DNA from: Enoplolaimus lenunculus
Taxonomy: Eukaryota > Nematoda > Enoplea > Enoplida > Thoracostomopsidae
DNA length: 64,000 nt
Direction: 5' to 3'
NCBI GenBank assembly: GCA_030248215.1
Contig: JASANG010003383.1
Location: forward strand, 124,001-188,000
Numbering within the stretch: position 1 is the stretch's first letter; each line of letters starts with the position of its first letter. Made by a program: the position numbers and the translations under genes. Shown here piece by piece: positions 1-10,074 of this stretch. The notes below the pieces were generated by a model that was not told where the DNA came from, did no database searches, and saw nothing but the letters and a program-made list of their open reading frames with translations.

Positions 1-2282
1 ACACCTTCACTTAAACACATGAAGCATTTCTGCGGCATTTTCGCTCGTTTTTCTTTCGTTCATTTATTCACTTTTATCACTACGGTTTTTTGTGTCTTTT
101 ATTCATTTTATGAGCAGCATGGCCGAAGAAGCCGCCGGCCATACCCCTGATTCGACGGGGCTCGACCACAAAGAGGGTTACCACCGTAACAAGATTTTTA
201 ACAAAAAATTTGACAAATATTTTGATCACCGAAAGGGGCCTCTAGCCTGGAATTTCGAGTGGCCCCACCTTAGACAGCTGACAGCTCCAGCATTGCTCAG
301 CAGTTGAGTTTATTGTACTGCGGCTTGCAGCAGGTTGAAGATTTATAAAAAATTTAAAAGATTTATGCGCACAAAAACGGTTACTTGAAAGTTTTCAAGT
401 GGTTATCTTTAGGAGGTTTGAGAACTCGCTTAGGCGCCGGACAGTCTTGGACCAGAAACCCGATGATGTAAAGCGACAGCCCAGTCACTCGATTGAAACT
501 TTGTGGTCTGATATTTTTAAGTTTTATGTTTTTCAACCACCGTCATGAAGATTGCTTAAAAGTTTAACTTTTTTAAATGGTTTTGGCCTCTGGACCCGTT
601 CAACTTGTTTTGAGAAGGGTCGCAAGGCGATTATCCACTCATGCTTCTATTAAAACATGTGTTATTTTGCTTACTAGTTTTGACAAAATAGTATTATAAA
701 GTTTAAAAAAAGAACATGCATGTCAGGTGTGCCACGGGCCATCCACCATCTTAATCTGACCCCCACCATCTTAATCTGACCCTGAAACGAACTTCGTTAA
801 TCTGAAGCCAGCATAACTTATCATCAACGGGCGATTAAGTGCCACAATGCTTTTATAAATAAGGTTACGCTGATTTGTAGGTTTGGTAAACTTTAGTGCA
901 ATTAGGTAAAACGTTGCACTCAAGATGAAGATTTTTCCATGACAATACGTCACAAAACATAATGTGATTGGTTTGTGATGTCTCAAGTTTTGTTTAAATT
1001 ACGAAAAAGTCCGCGGCTGGAAAATCCAACCAGTCACACCCGACTCAGAGATGGTCTCCCTTGTAAGGTACCAGCAAACGTTGTATCAGAAATCGAAGAA
1101 TCAAAATTGTTTAAATCACACAGTGGTTCTTTTTAGCTGGGGCCCCCGAACTGCCCGGGACACACCTATAACGGCAGGTGTCGCTAGCTGCGGCACTGAT
1201 TAAAATTTACGGTCTCAATAATAATAACAACGAAAGTTGTAAAATTTGGCATCTGTATAGCTACAAAACCATGGGCTCTCAACTCACAACCCTCGGTCTT
1301 CTACACATCCCCGCTCACCGGAATTTACGTTTAAGCTTAGGTTTAAGAAAAGGCTTAAAAATGTCGAAGCTTGAGTTTTCGCCAAGTCTTCTCAACTAAT
1401 TTGGCCAAAATTCTACTAGAAGCCAACACTCGACATTATTCCTATTTAGCTTTTGTTAGATTGAAACACTATCTTGAATGTAGGCTGCGTAGTAGAGTCA
1501 TGGTCAATAAAATGGCGAAATATGTGTCGTTTCACGGTCTTATCATACCTAAACTATGACGAAACCTTGTACGATAAACTGGGTAATCAATCATATTATG
1601 TGAACACAGCGAAATGGTGCGATTCTTAATAATCGGGACTGTTAAGTAAAGTTGTGCCGTTTTCAGTGTTTTGGGCTAACGGTTACTTACGCGGTAGCGT
1701 GGGAAAATATAATTGACCTGGCAGAAGCGTGAGATACGGTAACGCAGGTTGAGGAAGTGCCAAAGGAACGGTACAAAGTAATAGTTCTGCTTTGGCGTGT
1801 CCGCGGTTGAATGGTGTCCCGACGCGGGGCATTGATGGGGCCGTGACCACTAAATTTGGCTGGTGCCCCAAATTTCGTTCTACACTTGTTAATTATTTTG
1901 AATTAATACATGCGTTTATGTTAATAAATGTAAATATAATTTATAGGTCTCAAAGACGTCAGCTTTTCGATTTAAAATTTGAGTTATTCTTGAAAATAAT
2001 TATAAATACATGTATATCTATATATTATATATACATATATACATATGTATACATATGTATGTATAATATAATATATAAGTTTAGTTTTAATAAACACCAG
2101 AAATGTGGATTTAATTTTCGGGGGAATAACCTCATAACGGCATTGTTTGCGAAGGGGTACATATATTGAGCGAGAAAATTTTATAAATTTAAAATACATC
2201 TTATTTTAAAACTCGAACAGCTTTTTTCTCGTGTCTCCGGAACATTCGACGAGATAGATCCCTCGATTACGTGTCGTAATTG
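1..2282. other. Intergenic, no gene recognised
   Basis: No open reading frame here has splice context or a recognisable family. A 20-bp unit with core CACCATCTTAATCTGAC occurs twice in tandem at about 743-783. Positions 2000-2080 are an AT/TA-rich block. A short degenerate telomere-like patch (TTTAAGCTTAGG) lies near 1328-1360. Confidence 0.5.
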
Positions 2283-2289
2283 CTATTAT

Positions 2290-2593
2290 CAACAGGGGAT
2301 AGTGCTCTAGAATGTACCCACCGCACGTTGCGTGTTTGGCCTGCCCCATTATTCAGAGGGAGTCAAATTTGTTTGACTAAACTCAATAAAAATTTGCGCC
2401 CACTAAAATGTTCCACTGTTCATGCTTGAGCAATTCATGCGTTTTTCACAAATGTATACAAATTGAGTGTGACAACCACCCCCCTTCCAAATCAGGGGGT
2501 CGGCTCGAAGGCAATTCGCCGTGGTACATTTTGTGCCATGGACTACCGCGTCCGTTGAACACTCTTCCACAAGGTGGACATCATCCAGTCTTG
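2290..2593. mobile_element. Short inverted-repeat element, CAAGAGTG family, copy 1 of a tandem pair
   Basis: The termini are relatives of CAAGAGTGGATGATCACTC, with a degraded left end (CAACAGGGGA) and a right end CATCCAGTCTTG. Subterminal blocks containing TGTACC, GCGTTTTT and a C-run/G-run hairpin match the better copies at 17965 and 41524. The flanks are CTATTAT (2283-2289) and CTATTAC (2594-2600), a 7-bp target duplication with one mismatch. No transposase is encoded, so it is non-autonomous. Confidence 0.7.
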
Positions 2594-2600
2594 CTATTAC

Positions 2601-2946
2601 CAAAAATGAATGATCACTCATTTAGCTAAGGGTATGCCACTAGGTGCGATTTACATGGTGTAAAATGTACCAGCACGCGGTGTGTTTTTGTCGTACCAAG
2701 CCTCTCACTTTGGGAGGGGGGTCGATTGTCGCATATAGACCATGTTAGTAGACAACTTAATTTTAAGATTACATAAGCGGAACATTTCTTACTATCGTTA
2801 TCATTTCGATTTTTTACGATTTATCACATACCGTAAATGGGGGGTAGGGTCGAGCAAAAACGCAACGTGCGCTCGGCATATTCTTATCTACACAGAATGT
2901 ACTCAATTGCATACTCTTGCCTAGGAGCATGTATTATCCACTCTTG
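2601..2946. mobile_element. Short inverted-repeat element, CAAGAGTG family, copy 2 of a tandem pair
   Basis: It begins CAAAAATGAATGATCACTC immediately after the CTATTAC that ends copy 1. It ends TTATCCACTCTTG followed by another CTATTAC (2947-2953). Three copies of the 7-mer therefore bracket two head-to-tail elements. The ORFs inside fall within the repeat and are not genes. Confidence 0.7.
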
Positions 2947-2953
2947 CTATTAC

Positions 2954-4044
2954 TGATCCATGATAGTATTAAACATAAAATGATTATCATAGAAATACAA
3001 CGCAGATGGTTCATTAGCGTGTCTTGGCTGTAACCGCATGATTTCAAGTAGACCCCCGACTAGGGTCAGTAATCATCGCAGTAGTACGAAACTAATTAAA
3101 AATACTGATATAGTATAAGTAATTTAATAGAATATATATTTTAATCCGAGCATTTAAGCAGATGCATTGTTAAGATGCTGATATTCTTGAATAGAACTAA
3201 TGCTTGTTTCCGGTCACAAATTAATATACTTCTGGATTGTACCCTTCGGAGCTATGCTTAATAGCGCATTGCTATGCGTTTGTTTTTTAATGTTTTTAAT
3301 TTATTTAGTCGTTTTTTTTCGTTAATATTTTGTTTTACTACGGACTTTATGATAGGATTGTTTAGCGTTTCAGCTCGACTATAAGAACTTGCTACTGCAG
3401 CCCGAGTGGACTCTCATGTTTTGTGAACTGCACGTAACTGCGCTTGCATGTATTGTCTCACACTGCGTATTGCGTATCCTTTTGCGTACACAATTTGACC
3501 TGAATTGTTTGTGGTATATTGTTTTCTAATTTTGACCCAGTCTTTATTGTTATATAGGGTTTTTATTAATACAGTGGCCAGGGACGAATTCGAAAGGGGG
3601 GCTAAAAACAAGATGTATTGCCGAAATTTTATGGAGATTCGAAAAACACACTATTACAGCCAGTAGAAAAACCTTCAGAGGTCAAAAAATATTTCTCAAA
3701 TGCTACTCTCGTTCGCAAAGCAAACGTTCAGACCAGGGTGCCAACGAATGCACGATTTGACTGAATTCGAATCCGAATCCATTACTAATTGTCTGAATTC
3801 AAAACCGAAACCGAATCGGAATCTTGTATGTTGCAAAATTTAGATGTATCAATATTTTGGTTCGGAATATCAATGCCATGTCAGCCTCATAGCTGAAACG
3901 TTAATATATTTCGTGCCCAACCTCAGTTCGAGATTTGTGACCTGAAACAAAAAATGTTGATTTTTACAATAAACTATTTTAAAATTTTATTGCTTAAAAA
4001 TAAAAAAGATTGCCAAACACGGTTGGGTTAGACTTATGTATATA
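2954..4044. other. Intergenic, repeat fragments only
   Basis: No gene recognised. A GGGGGGCTAAAA fragment near 3590-3610 belongs to the GCTCACCTTGCTAGG repeat family. The stretch 3740-3825 is rich in GAATTCGAATCCGAATCC-like words. Confidence 0.4.
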
Positions 4045-4143
4045 TTTAGGTTTACACCTTTTTTCTAAGTTTAAGCTTAGGCTTAGGAATATGCTTATAA
4101 TACAGTGGCACGGCCCGAAAAGTAATATTGGCCAATGGCACCA
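4045..4143. mobile_element. Fragment of TTAGGC-bearing hAT-like MITE
   Basis: A right-hand half: TTTAGG/CTTAGG repeats, then the conserved junction ATGCTTATAATACAGTGGCACGG and the terminal AGTAATATTGGCC. The terminus matches the ends at 57078 and 57844. The left end is not identifiable. Confidence 0.6.
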
Positions 4144-7061
4144 TACTTTCTTTTGCTTACAGAGCCGCAGTTTTTGTAAAAACATTCGATGTATTTATTG
4201 CTGGGTTTACTAAAACATGATATTCTAGCAAACCTAATATGTAAAATGTAGTTTTAGATGGAAATATAATTGTTGGGTGGTTAAGCCTTATACCCTGATA
4301 CAACTATTATTTGGTACAAGCAAAAATATAATCACATGGCTTTGGGCCATATTTTTGCCAGCCATTCGACTAGAAAATCAATCGCTGAAGCACGTGATTT
4401 TGCATTGGTGAATTTTGAAATTTAAATTCGTCAACAAATTTTAACCAAATAATGTTTTTAGCATCAACAAAAAGGAGTGTTTTTGTTTTCATAGCTTTAC
4501 AGGCTTGAAATCGGTTGCTACGTAATGTGATGTTAGTTTGTACGTAACTAACCATGCCACCCTCCCAGGACGATAAGGATCTGATGATCGTATCGCCTAC
4601 CCACCGGGCTCCAAGCAAGATAATTTTTAACAATTAACAAGCCAACTACGAAACGTGTCAAGAGTTTCGTGTACCTTGCATTTTAAGGTTGATATGGGAT
4701 CACCCCACCGAGAAATTCTAGATCCGCCACTGTTGCCACCCACCGACCGCAAGGCGTTTGGCCCAGAATCCAAAAATGACCGAATTCGAAACTACTTACC
4801 GAATTTGACTTCGGCACAACGGTGTTCATATCAAACAAGATGTAATTTTAAGAAATTTTATAAAATATCTACAAATACAAATGGACTCACCAACTAGAAA
4901 ACTGGAGGATCCAAGGGAAGGCCACACAGACTTAGAGCTCCACGCACCAACACCGGTCACATCCAAAAAATTTTGCGTTGTTAATTTAGTGCTAAAATTG
5001 CTGTTGACTTCTCGCTCGCTTCGCTCGCGGTTTTACAGTGTGAAATAAATAGTACGCAATCCTGCCACAAGTCGGAAGAACTGTAACGGAGTTTTCGCTC
5101 ATTCGTATAATCAGTGTGCGCTCTCATTTGGCACTTTAGGGCTAACGCCGCCGAAAATGTCTAGCCTGCTCGAGATCTTGATTTTGACCCAAGGGGCTGC
5201 TTCTATAGGAAATTAAATAGGGCCGTAAATTAAATTTTTCTTCAATATACATTATTTATTATTTGTACCTTTCCTATTACCAATTTTTTTACATTGTATC
5301 ATTTCGTGTAATCTAGTGGGTTTTGTTTACACGCCAAGCACAACAGATATTCGCTTCTCTCTCTCCGAGCGCCAGGCGGGGGTGGCTTTATTGAGCTATA
5401 CTGTACCCGCGTTTATATGTCGTAGTTTGGTGGCGAAACCGAAAAATTAACCGTATTATGACTAAAGCGTATGTACGTTGTTTACTGTATTTTGACATCG
5501 AGTTTTTTTGGACTTTCTCAGGTTGTGTGATTTTTCTTTATTTTTCTACTTTTCTGCACACCGCATTTACATTTATGTAGGTTTTGAAAACTTGTGTCGC
5601 AATTAAATTGGTCGGCTCACGTAGCCCGCGGTCGAAAATAGGTGCCGCACAGGTCGTCCCGCTTGCGCCTACAATTTGGGTCCACACTCCGTGTCCTACC
5701 ATTTGACTTTACTGGCTGACCAACATCTACCAGTATAAAAATCAAAATTTTGTATTCAGATTTTAGTGGTAAAATTGCGTTTGGGTTTTCGCTTGCGAGC
5801 TTCTGCCATTGATTCTATTTAGGTTGGTTGAATGAACACTAAATTCGGCACAACATAAAAGAAACTTTATGATAAATCGATTCAACTGATGAAGCTAGAA
5901 TATAGTTTTCAGAAATCTTAACTTAGCCAAATGTGGCCATAATTCACCGTATACCCCTCTGTCCTGCGTGGGATTAGAGCGTATTCACGGAAGTTTTGTG
6001 TGACTTTTAAAGTCTCTTCTAAGCAGTGGTATGAAAGTGCCTGCTCTTCAACCATCGCGTCCTGGGGAACCAATTCGAAAACGTATTATTCGAAATTTAT
6101 GAATAACTGCCTTGTTTTTGTGGATCGCAATCATAAGTGACAGCAAGTCCTTGTCATTTTTGTTTCTGGGCCCCTTTTAGAACCCTTTTAGAAGTACCTA
6201 AAATTAAATGTCGGGAAACTCCAAATCTGGTCAATACTATAAGATAGACGAGTATAAATTTAGTGACGGTCACTAGTGGTATCCAGTTTCTCCAGTCTTC
6301 GATAGCAATGGTCAGGCGTTGGGAATTGTGACAGCTGTTAGGTTTACGTTACTTTTACAAACGTCGTTAATACATTTCTAGGAGGCTAAGCTTAACTTTG
6401 GTTTTTCGGGTCATTTTTAAATCAGTGTTCGAAAAGCTGTTGTGGTTACTTTGGCACTGTTTGGAGTTTGAAACGGTTTCAGCTACATTTACACTGTATT
6501 AGTACTGTTTAAACACACCATCCATGTTTAATTGGCCGGAACTTGAGCGAATTCAAATATCTGCAATTCTGTATGGGTTTACTTCGTGTCAGCAACTAAA
6601 GCGGCTTGAAGTCTAAGCCTCCGCCTGAATAATTTAAATGCTCAATTAAGTTCGTGTCCCGTTTTTGAGTCGTATAAAATCGTCGTGTGCTCCTTGTAAA
6701 ACTTTGGGCGTTAATATCATTTTGAGGCAGCTACGAGTCTATCTCGCTTGATAACAACATCGGCAAAAATTGTACTACGATTTTATATTTCAGCTTGATA
6801 TTCAAAATAAATAGATCTCTTGTTTAAACTAAAATTAATCTTAATTACAGAGAGATAAGACGAATTCAGGCCTGCAACTACGTTGGGCGTGACATTAGCG
6901 TTGTACTTGAAGGACATCTTTGCCATCGAACAAATCCTTTGTTACGAAAATTTCTGCTGACCTATATATAAATCTTCGTGTCTTTTCTACTAATAATTCC
7001 TGGTTAATTCCTGGTTGTGGGGGTTGGACACTTTTATCGGGAGTCTTATGGTCGATTGGTT
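4144..7061. other. Intergenic, no gene recognised
   Basis: About 2.9 kb of AT-rich sequence with only short ORFs and no family match. Two similar words combining TAAAATTGC with a TCGC-rich run occur near 4990-5035 and 5765-5805. A possible but weak exon-like ORF follows an acceptor at 6851 (see rejected items). Confidence 0.4.
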
Positions 7062-7260
7062 AACACTAGCCAGAGGCGAAACCTAAAGTTTCTAACGGAG
7101 TGCGGTCTGGCAATTGTTATGAAACGCAATTTTTACTGTATGCTATGTATGGGAAAATTTTCTGAGGGAGAAAATTGTAATGTAGGAGACGCTACCTTTT
7201 CATAACAAATAATTTTCTGAGGAGGGTGTACGCCTCCCCCAGCGGCCCTCTCGATCCTTT
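7062..7260. repeat. Interspersed repeat (CGCAATTTTTACTGTATGCTAT family)
   Basis: Shares an ordered series of blocks with copies at 31985-32180 and 53410-53595: AACGCAATTTTTACTGTATG, then GGGAGAAAATTGTAA, then CATTTTGTCATAA-like and GTACGCCTCCCC-like words. Partial matches occur near 9100-9190 and 24000-24100. No coding capacity is seen, and clear terminal repeats could not be fixed by eye. Confidence 0.55.
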
Positions 7261-7360
7261 AGTGGCTTAGCGTTATATTGGAAAAAAGGTTTGGTATAGC
7301 TGTGATCATCGTTAATTCAAATATAAGACTCCATAAGAGAAGTGTGTTTAACATCATAGT

Positions 7361-7437
7361 GTGTTTTGTTTGTTTGTTTGTTTGTTTGTTTGTTTGCTTG
7401 TTTGTTTGCTTGTTTGTTTGTTTGTTTGTTTGTTGTT
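7361..7437 (+). repeat. (TTTG)n microsatellite
   Basis: About nineteen tandem TTTG/GTTT units with a few C interruptions. The ORF that runs through it (an LFVC repeat) is a by-product. Confidence 0.95.
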
Positions 7438-7471
7438 GATGAAAATGTATTGCTTGTCGAGCTTTTTACAG

Positions 7472-7639
7472 GATACGTTCTCCTATAATGGGTTCGGCGG
7501 GTTAGACGAAGCTAAACAACGAGCGGAACAGCATAACGTGGTACCGGTTGCCAGAATGTCGTTTCCGGATTGTACAAAGCTAATTAAACCAAAATTTAGC
7601 GGACAGCATATAGCGAGTCGGAAAGTTTTTGATCACTGA
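7472..7639 (+). CDS. Possible terminal exon of an unrecognised gene
   Basis: A TTTTTACAG acceptor at 7463-7471 is followed in phase 0 by 55 codons and a TGA. The peptide reads DTFSYNGFGGLDEAKQRAEQ, then VVPVARMSFPDCTKLIKPKF, ending KVFDH. Its composition (balanced charge, few low-complexity runs) is much more protein-like than that of surrounding ORFs. I do not recognise the family. No convincing upstream exon was found on the same strand. It could be a gene relic carried by neighbouring transposon activity, or a chance ORF. Confidence 0.3.
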   Translation, partial: DTFSYNGFGGLDEAKQRAEQHNVVPVARMSFPDCTKLIKPKFSGQHIASRKVFDH

Positions 7640-7729
7640 CTTAATTTTATATTTGATACAGTTAAATCGGAAGCATGGATCCGAAATTGAAAATGTGAAA
7701 AAACCCGTCTTTTGTACGCTTCACAAATA

Positions 7730-7860
7730 TTCATGGTTTAAGGTTTAGGCTCAGGCTCAGGCATATGTAAGACTTTTCTTAAACCTAAATCTTAGTCGTC
7801 GCACACATCGTGCCTAAAGTGTGTACTATGTAAGAATTTTCCTAAACCGAAATGTTAGCC
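7730..7860. repeat. Degenerate telomere-like (TTTAGG/CTCAGG) patch
   Basis: Contains GTTTAAGGTTTAGG followed by CTCAGGCTCAGGCATATG and then CCTAAACCTAA-like words. It resembles the interior of the TTAGGC-bearing MITEs, but the terminal repeats are missing. Confidence 0.45.
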
Positions 7861-8136
7861 TAAGTGTAGATGTGAGTAGAGGTGTACCGTGTACAAGACC
7901 CCACATCCCAAACGAAAAAGTTCCCGCCCATTAAACGAAAATAAAATATAATTCTGGGAAGATACGTTGCCCAACTGTCCATTTATATAGCAATTTATCC
8001 AAACAATAGATGCTTCGGCGAACCGAGTACGCTTTTTAGACGAACTTTTTTTTTCAGAAGCCAAATCATTTCTGATAATAGAACGGCAACTTGCAACAAA
8101 GTTTTGTGGCAAAACTTATTTTAAGCTTCAGCGCTC

Positions 8137-8310
8137 TCAGTACCGTAGCCAGCTCACCATGCTAGGGGGGCTAAAATTTTTTCAGGAGGGGTATCGAACG
8201 GTTTTGAAAGACATACAAGCAAGGTTGAAAAATTTCTAGGGGGCCAATATTTTTCCAGGAGAGAGCCGAGACACCCTGTTCCCCCCACGCCTTGGCTACG
8301 GACCCGAGCG
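8137..8310. repeat. Interspersed repeat (GCTCACCTTGCTAGG family)
   Basis: Left end CCGTAGCCAGCTCACCATGC; blocks GGGGGGCTAAAATTTTTTC, AAGCAAGGTTGAAAA and TTCTAGGGGGCC; right end CCTTGGCTACGG. The ends form a short inverted repeat around CCGTAGCC, so it is probably a roughly 160-bp MITE. Related copies lie at 10330, 18305, 25765 (reverse), 47085, 50600 and 59935 (reverse). Confidence 0.6.
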
Positions 8311-8668
8311 TTCATTAAATGTCTTTTTATTGATCGGTTGCATCGAATTGACGCATCGCGTTTGTTTGTATTTTTCGAACAAAAAATGTTTTATTGTTTA
8401 TATTAAGTAATGATTTTTTATGATTTGGCTGTTTGGTGAAAAAATCTTTAGGCAACTGGTTTTGCAGAAATAGGGTTTATGGAATCGAAATGGTACACAA
8501 AAATATTGTCCAAATTTCAACCGGAATAACCAGTTACCAGTTTGTTATTTTTTTCAACACTGCGATTTAGTGTCATTTTGGGCAGTAATAGAGAACCATT
8601 GTTCCAAAACAATGTTTCAGAGATCGTGAAAATAATTTTACCAGTTCACCAGTTATAAAGTGTATATG

Positions 8669-9010
8669 TCATAACCCAAGTCGTAATTTAGTCCAATTCC
8701 AAATTGAGCTAGCCAATTCCGAGTTGGAATAGCCCGTAATTCGTTTTATGCAACAAGCGTATGCCTTGCGATTAGTTACTACCTTAATGCCATACTCAAA
8801 TACGATTTGCTGTCGCAAATACTTTTGTCTGATTGGCTAAGTAATCGCCACCTGTTTGTTTTACTGAGCAAAGCTGAATTAAGCAGGATTACGACTATCA
8901 AGTAACCAAATAGAAAACGCACAGGTGTTTCTGACATGATTTCGCGTTGGGCTACCCCAAGCCGTAATTCCGCTTTGGACGAGCCCAATTCGGATGTTCA
9001 AAATTATATT
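8669..9010. mobile_element. Non-autonomous element (TCGTAGCCCAAGTCGTA family), diverged copy
   Basis: The left end TCATAACCCAAGTCGTAATT and internal blocks TTGCTCAGTAAAAC, TGGTTACTTGAT and CATGTCAG are shared, in inverted orientation, with 62117-62746. The right end is degraded. No coding capacity. Confidence 0.6.
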
Positions 9011-9099
9011 TGAAGCGTATGTGTCTTAATCGTGCCTTACATCTCATACCTTAACCCTTCTCTCCTTATAGTAAAAAATAATCAAATTAGCGTCCTTTC

Positions 9100-9744
9100 G
9101 AACATAAATATTGTAAGGTATACGGAACCTTACCATTTTATCACAAAAAAATTTAGACCGGTGGCATATGCTACCCTGACCCCCTCTGAATCCGATAGTG
9201 GTTATAATAATTAGATTGATATCTTATGATTATCGGTTTTGACAGTATGTGCTGACAATTTAACGGTAAAAATGTAATGACTGCACTAATTTATCTACAA
9301 CCGATTTTATCAACTACGTATTTTACACACGAGGGTTCCAAAGAACCCCCCCCAGGGAACACCGTTGGCCAAACTTTTCTTTCACCCGAACAAAACGAAC
9401 CAACGCGGAGCACCAATAGAAAGACATGAGGGTGGACCCTAACCCAATTACACGTTGAAACAACACATACGTCCAGAAAGAACGCCAACATGAGTTTCAA
9501 ATGCAACATTAAGATGCGACGGGTGTGAGTTTCATACGGTATATAAGTTAAACCAAGGCAACATAGTTAAATAATGTACAAATTTATTTCATAATTTTCT
9601 GCTTCGTAAAATTTGCATGCATTAACCATGTTTGTTCAACTTTAGCTAGTTTGCGTTGTTTGCATACCACGTTTATTGCAATAATTGCTATTTGCAGCCA
9701 ACTTCATAAATTTTTCGCCAATTTTTTTCAAATCCCTTTAGGGT
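9100..9744. other. Intergenic with one repeat fragment
   Basis: Positions 9130-9190 hold a fragment of the CGCAATTTTTACTG family (TTTTATCACAAAAAAATT). The rest shows nothing recognisable. Confidence 0.35.
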
Positions 9745-9812
9745 ACACCGTATGGTGACGAACGGTGACGGACGGCGCCGGACGTCATCAAAAGTATAGC
9801 GCTATCCCTAAT
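9745..9812. repeat. GC-rich short element (GTGACGGACGG words)
   Basis: Bounded by GGGTACACCGTATGG and AGTATAGCGCTATCCCTA, with TGACG(G/A)ACGG words inside. It is sharply GC-rich against AT-rich flanks. The same end word AGCGCTATACTT recurs at 52593 and 54395. Confidence 0.5.
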
Positions 9813-10074
9813 CGGGTTTTTGTTGCCAAAGCGATCTGACAGCTCAGCCGTTGGCGGTTGAAAAAATTTCGGTCCATAGCACAAATGATTTCAAGCAATT
9901 GATAATTAGTTTATTATTAAATTTTAGATATAGTTAAAATTAATCATTTTATGTCTTAGACTTAGTCTTGCCATAATAAACAATGTTGTTGTATTAACGT
10001 TAATAGTTTTACAAATGCAGCTATAGGTATCGTATTTACAACTTATATACTTTAACCTCAGTGCAGTGCAAGCA

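Noticed and set aside
2408-2924. Several 60-75 codon ORFs
   Set aside because: They lie within the two tandem CAAGAGTG-family elements and coincide with their hairpin arms.
6851-6971. Exon-like ORF after an AATTACAG acceptor (peptide with CNYVGRDISVVLEGH)
   Set aside because: No donor, no partner exon in a compatible phase with 7472, and no recognisable family; chance remains likely.
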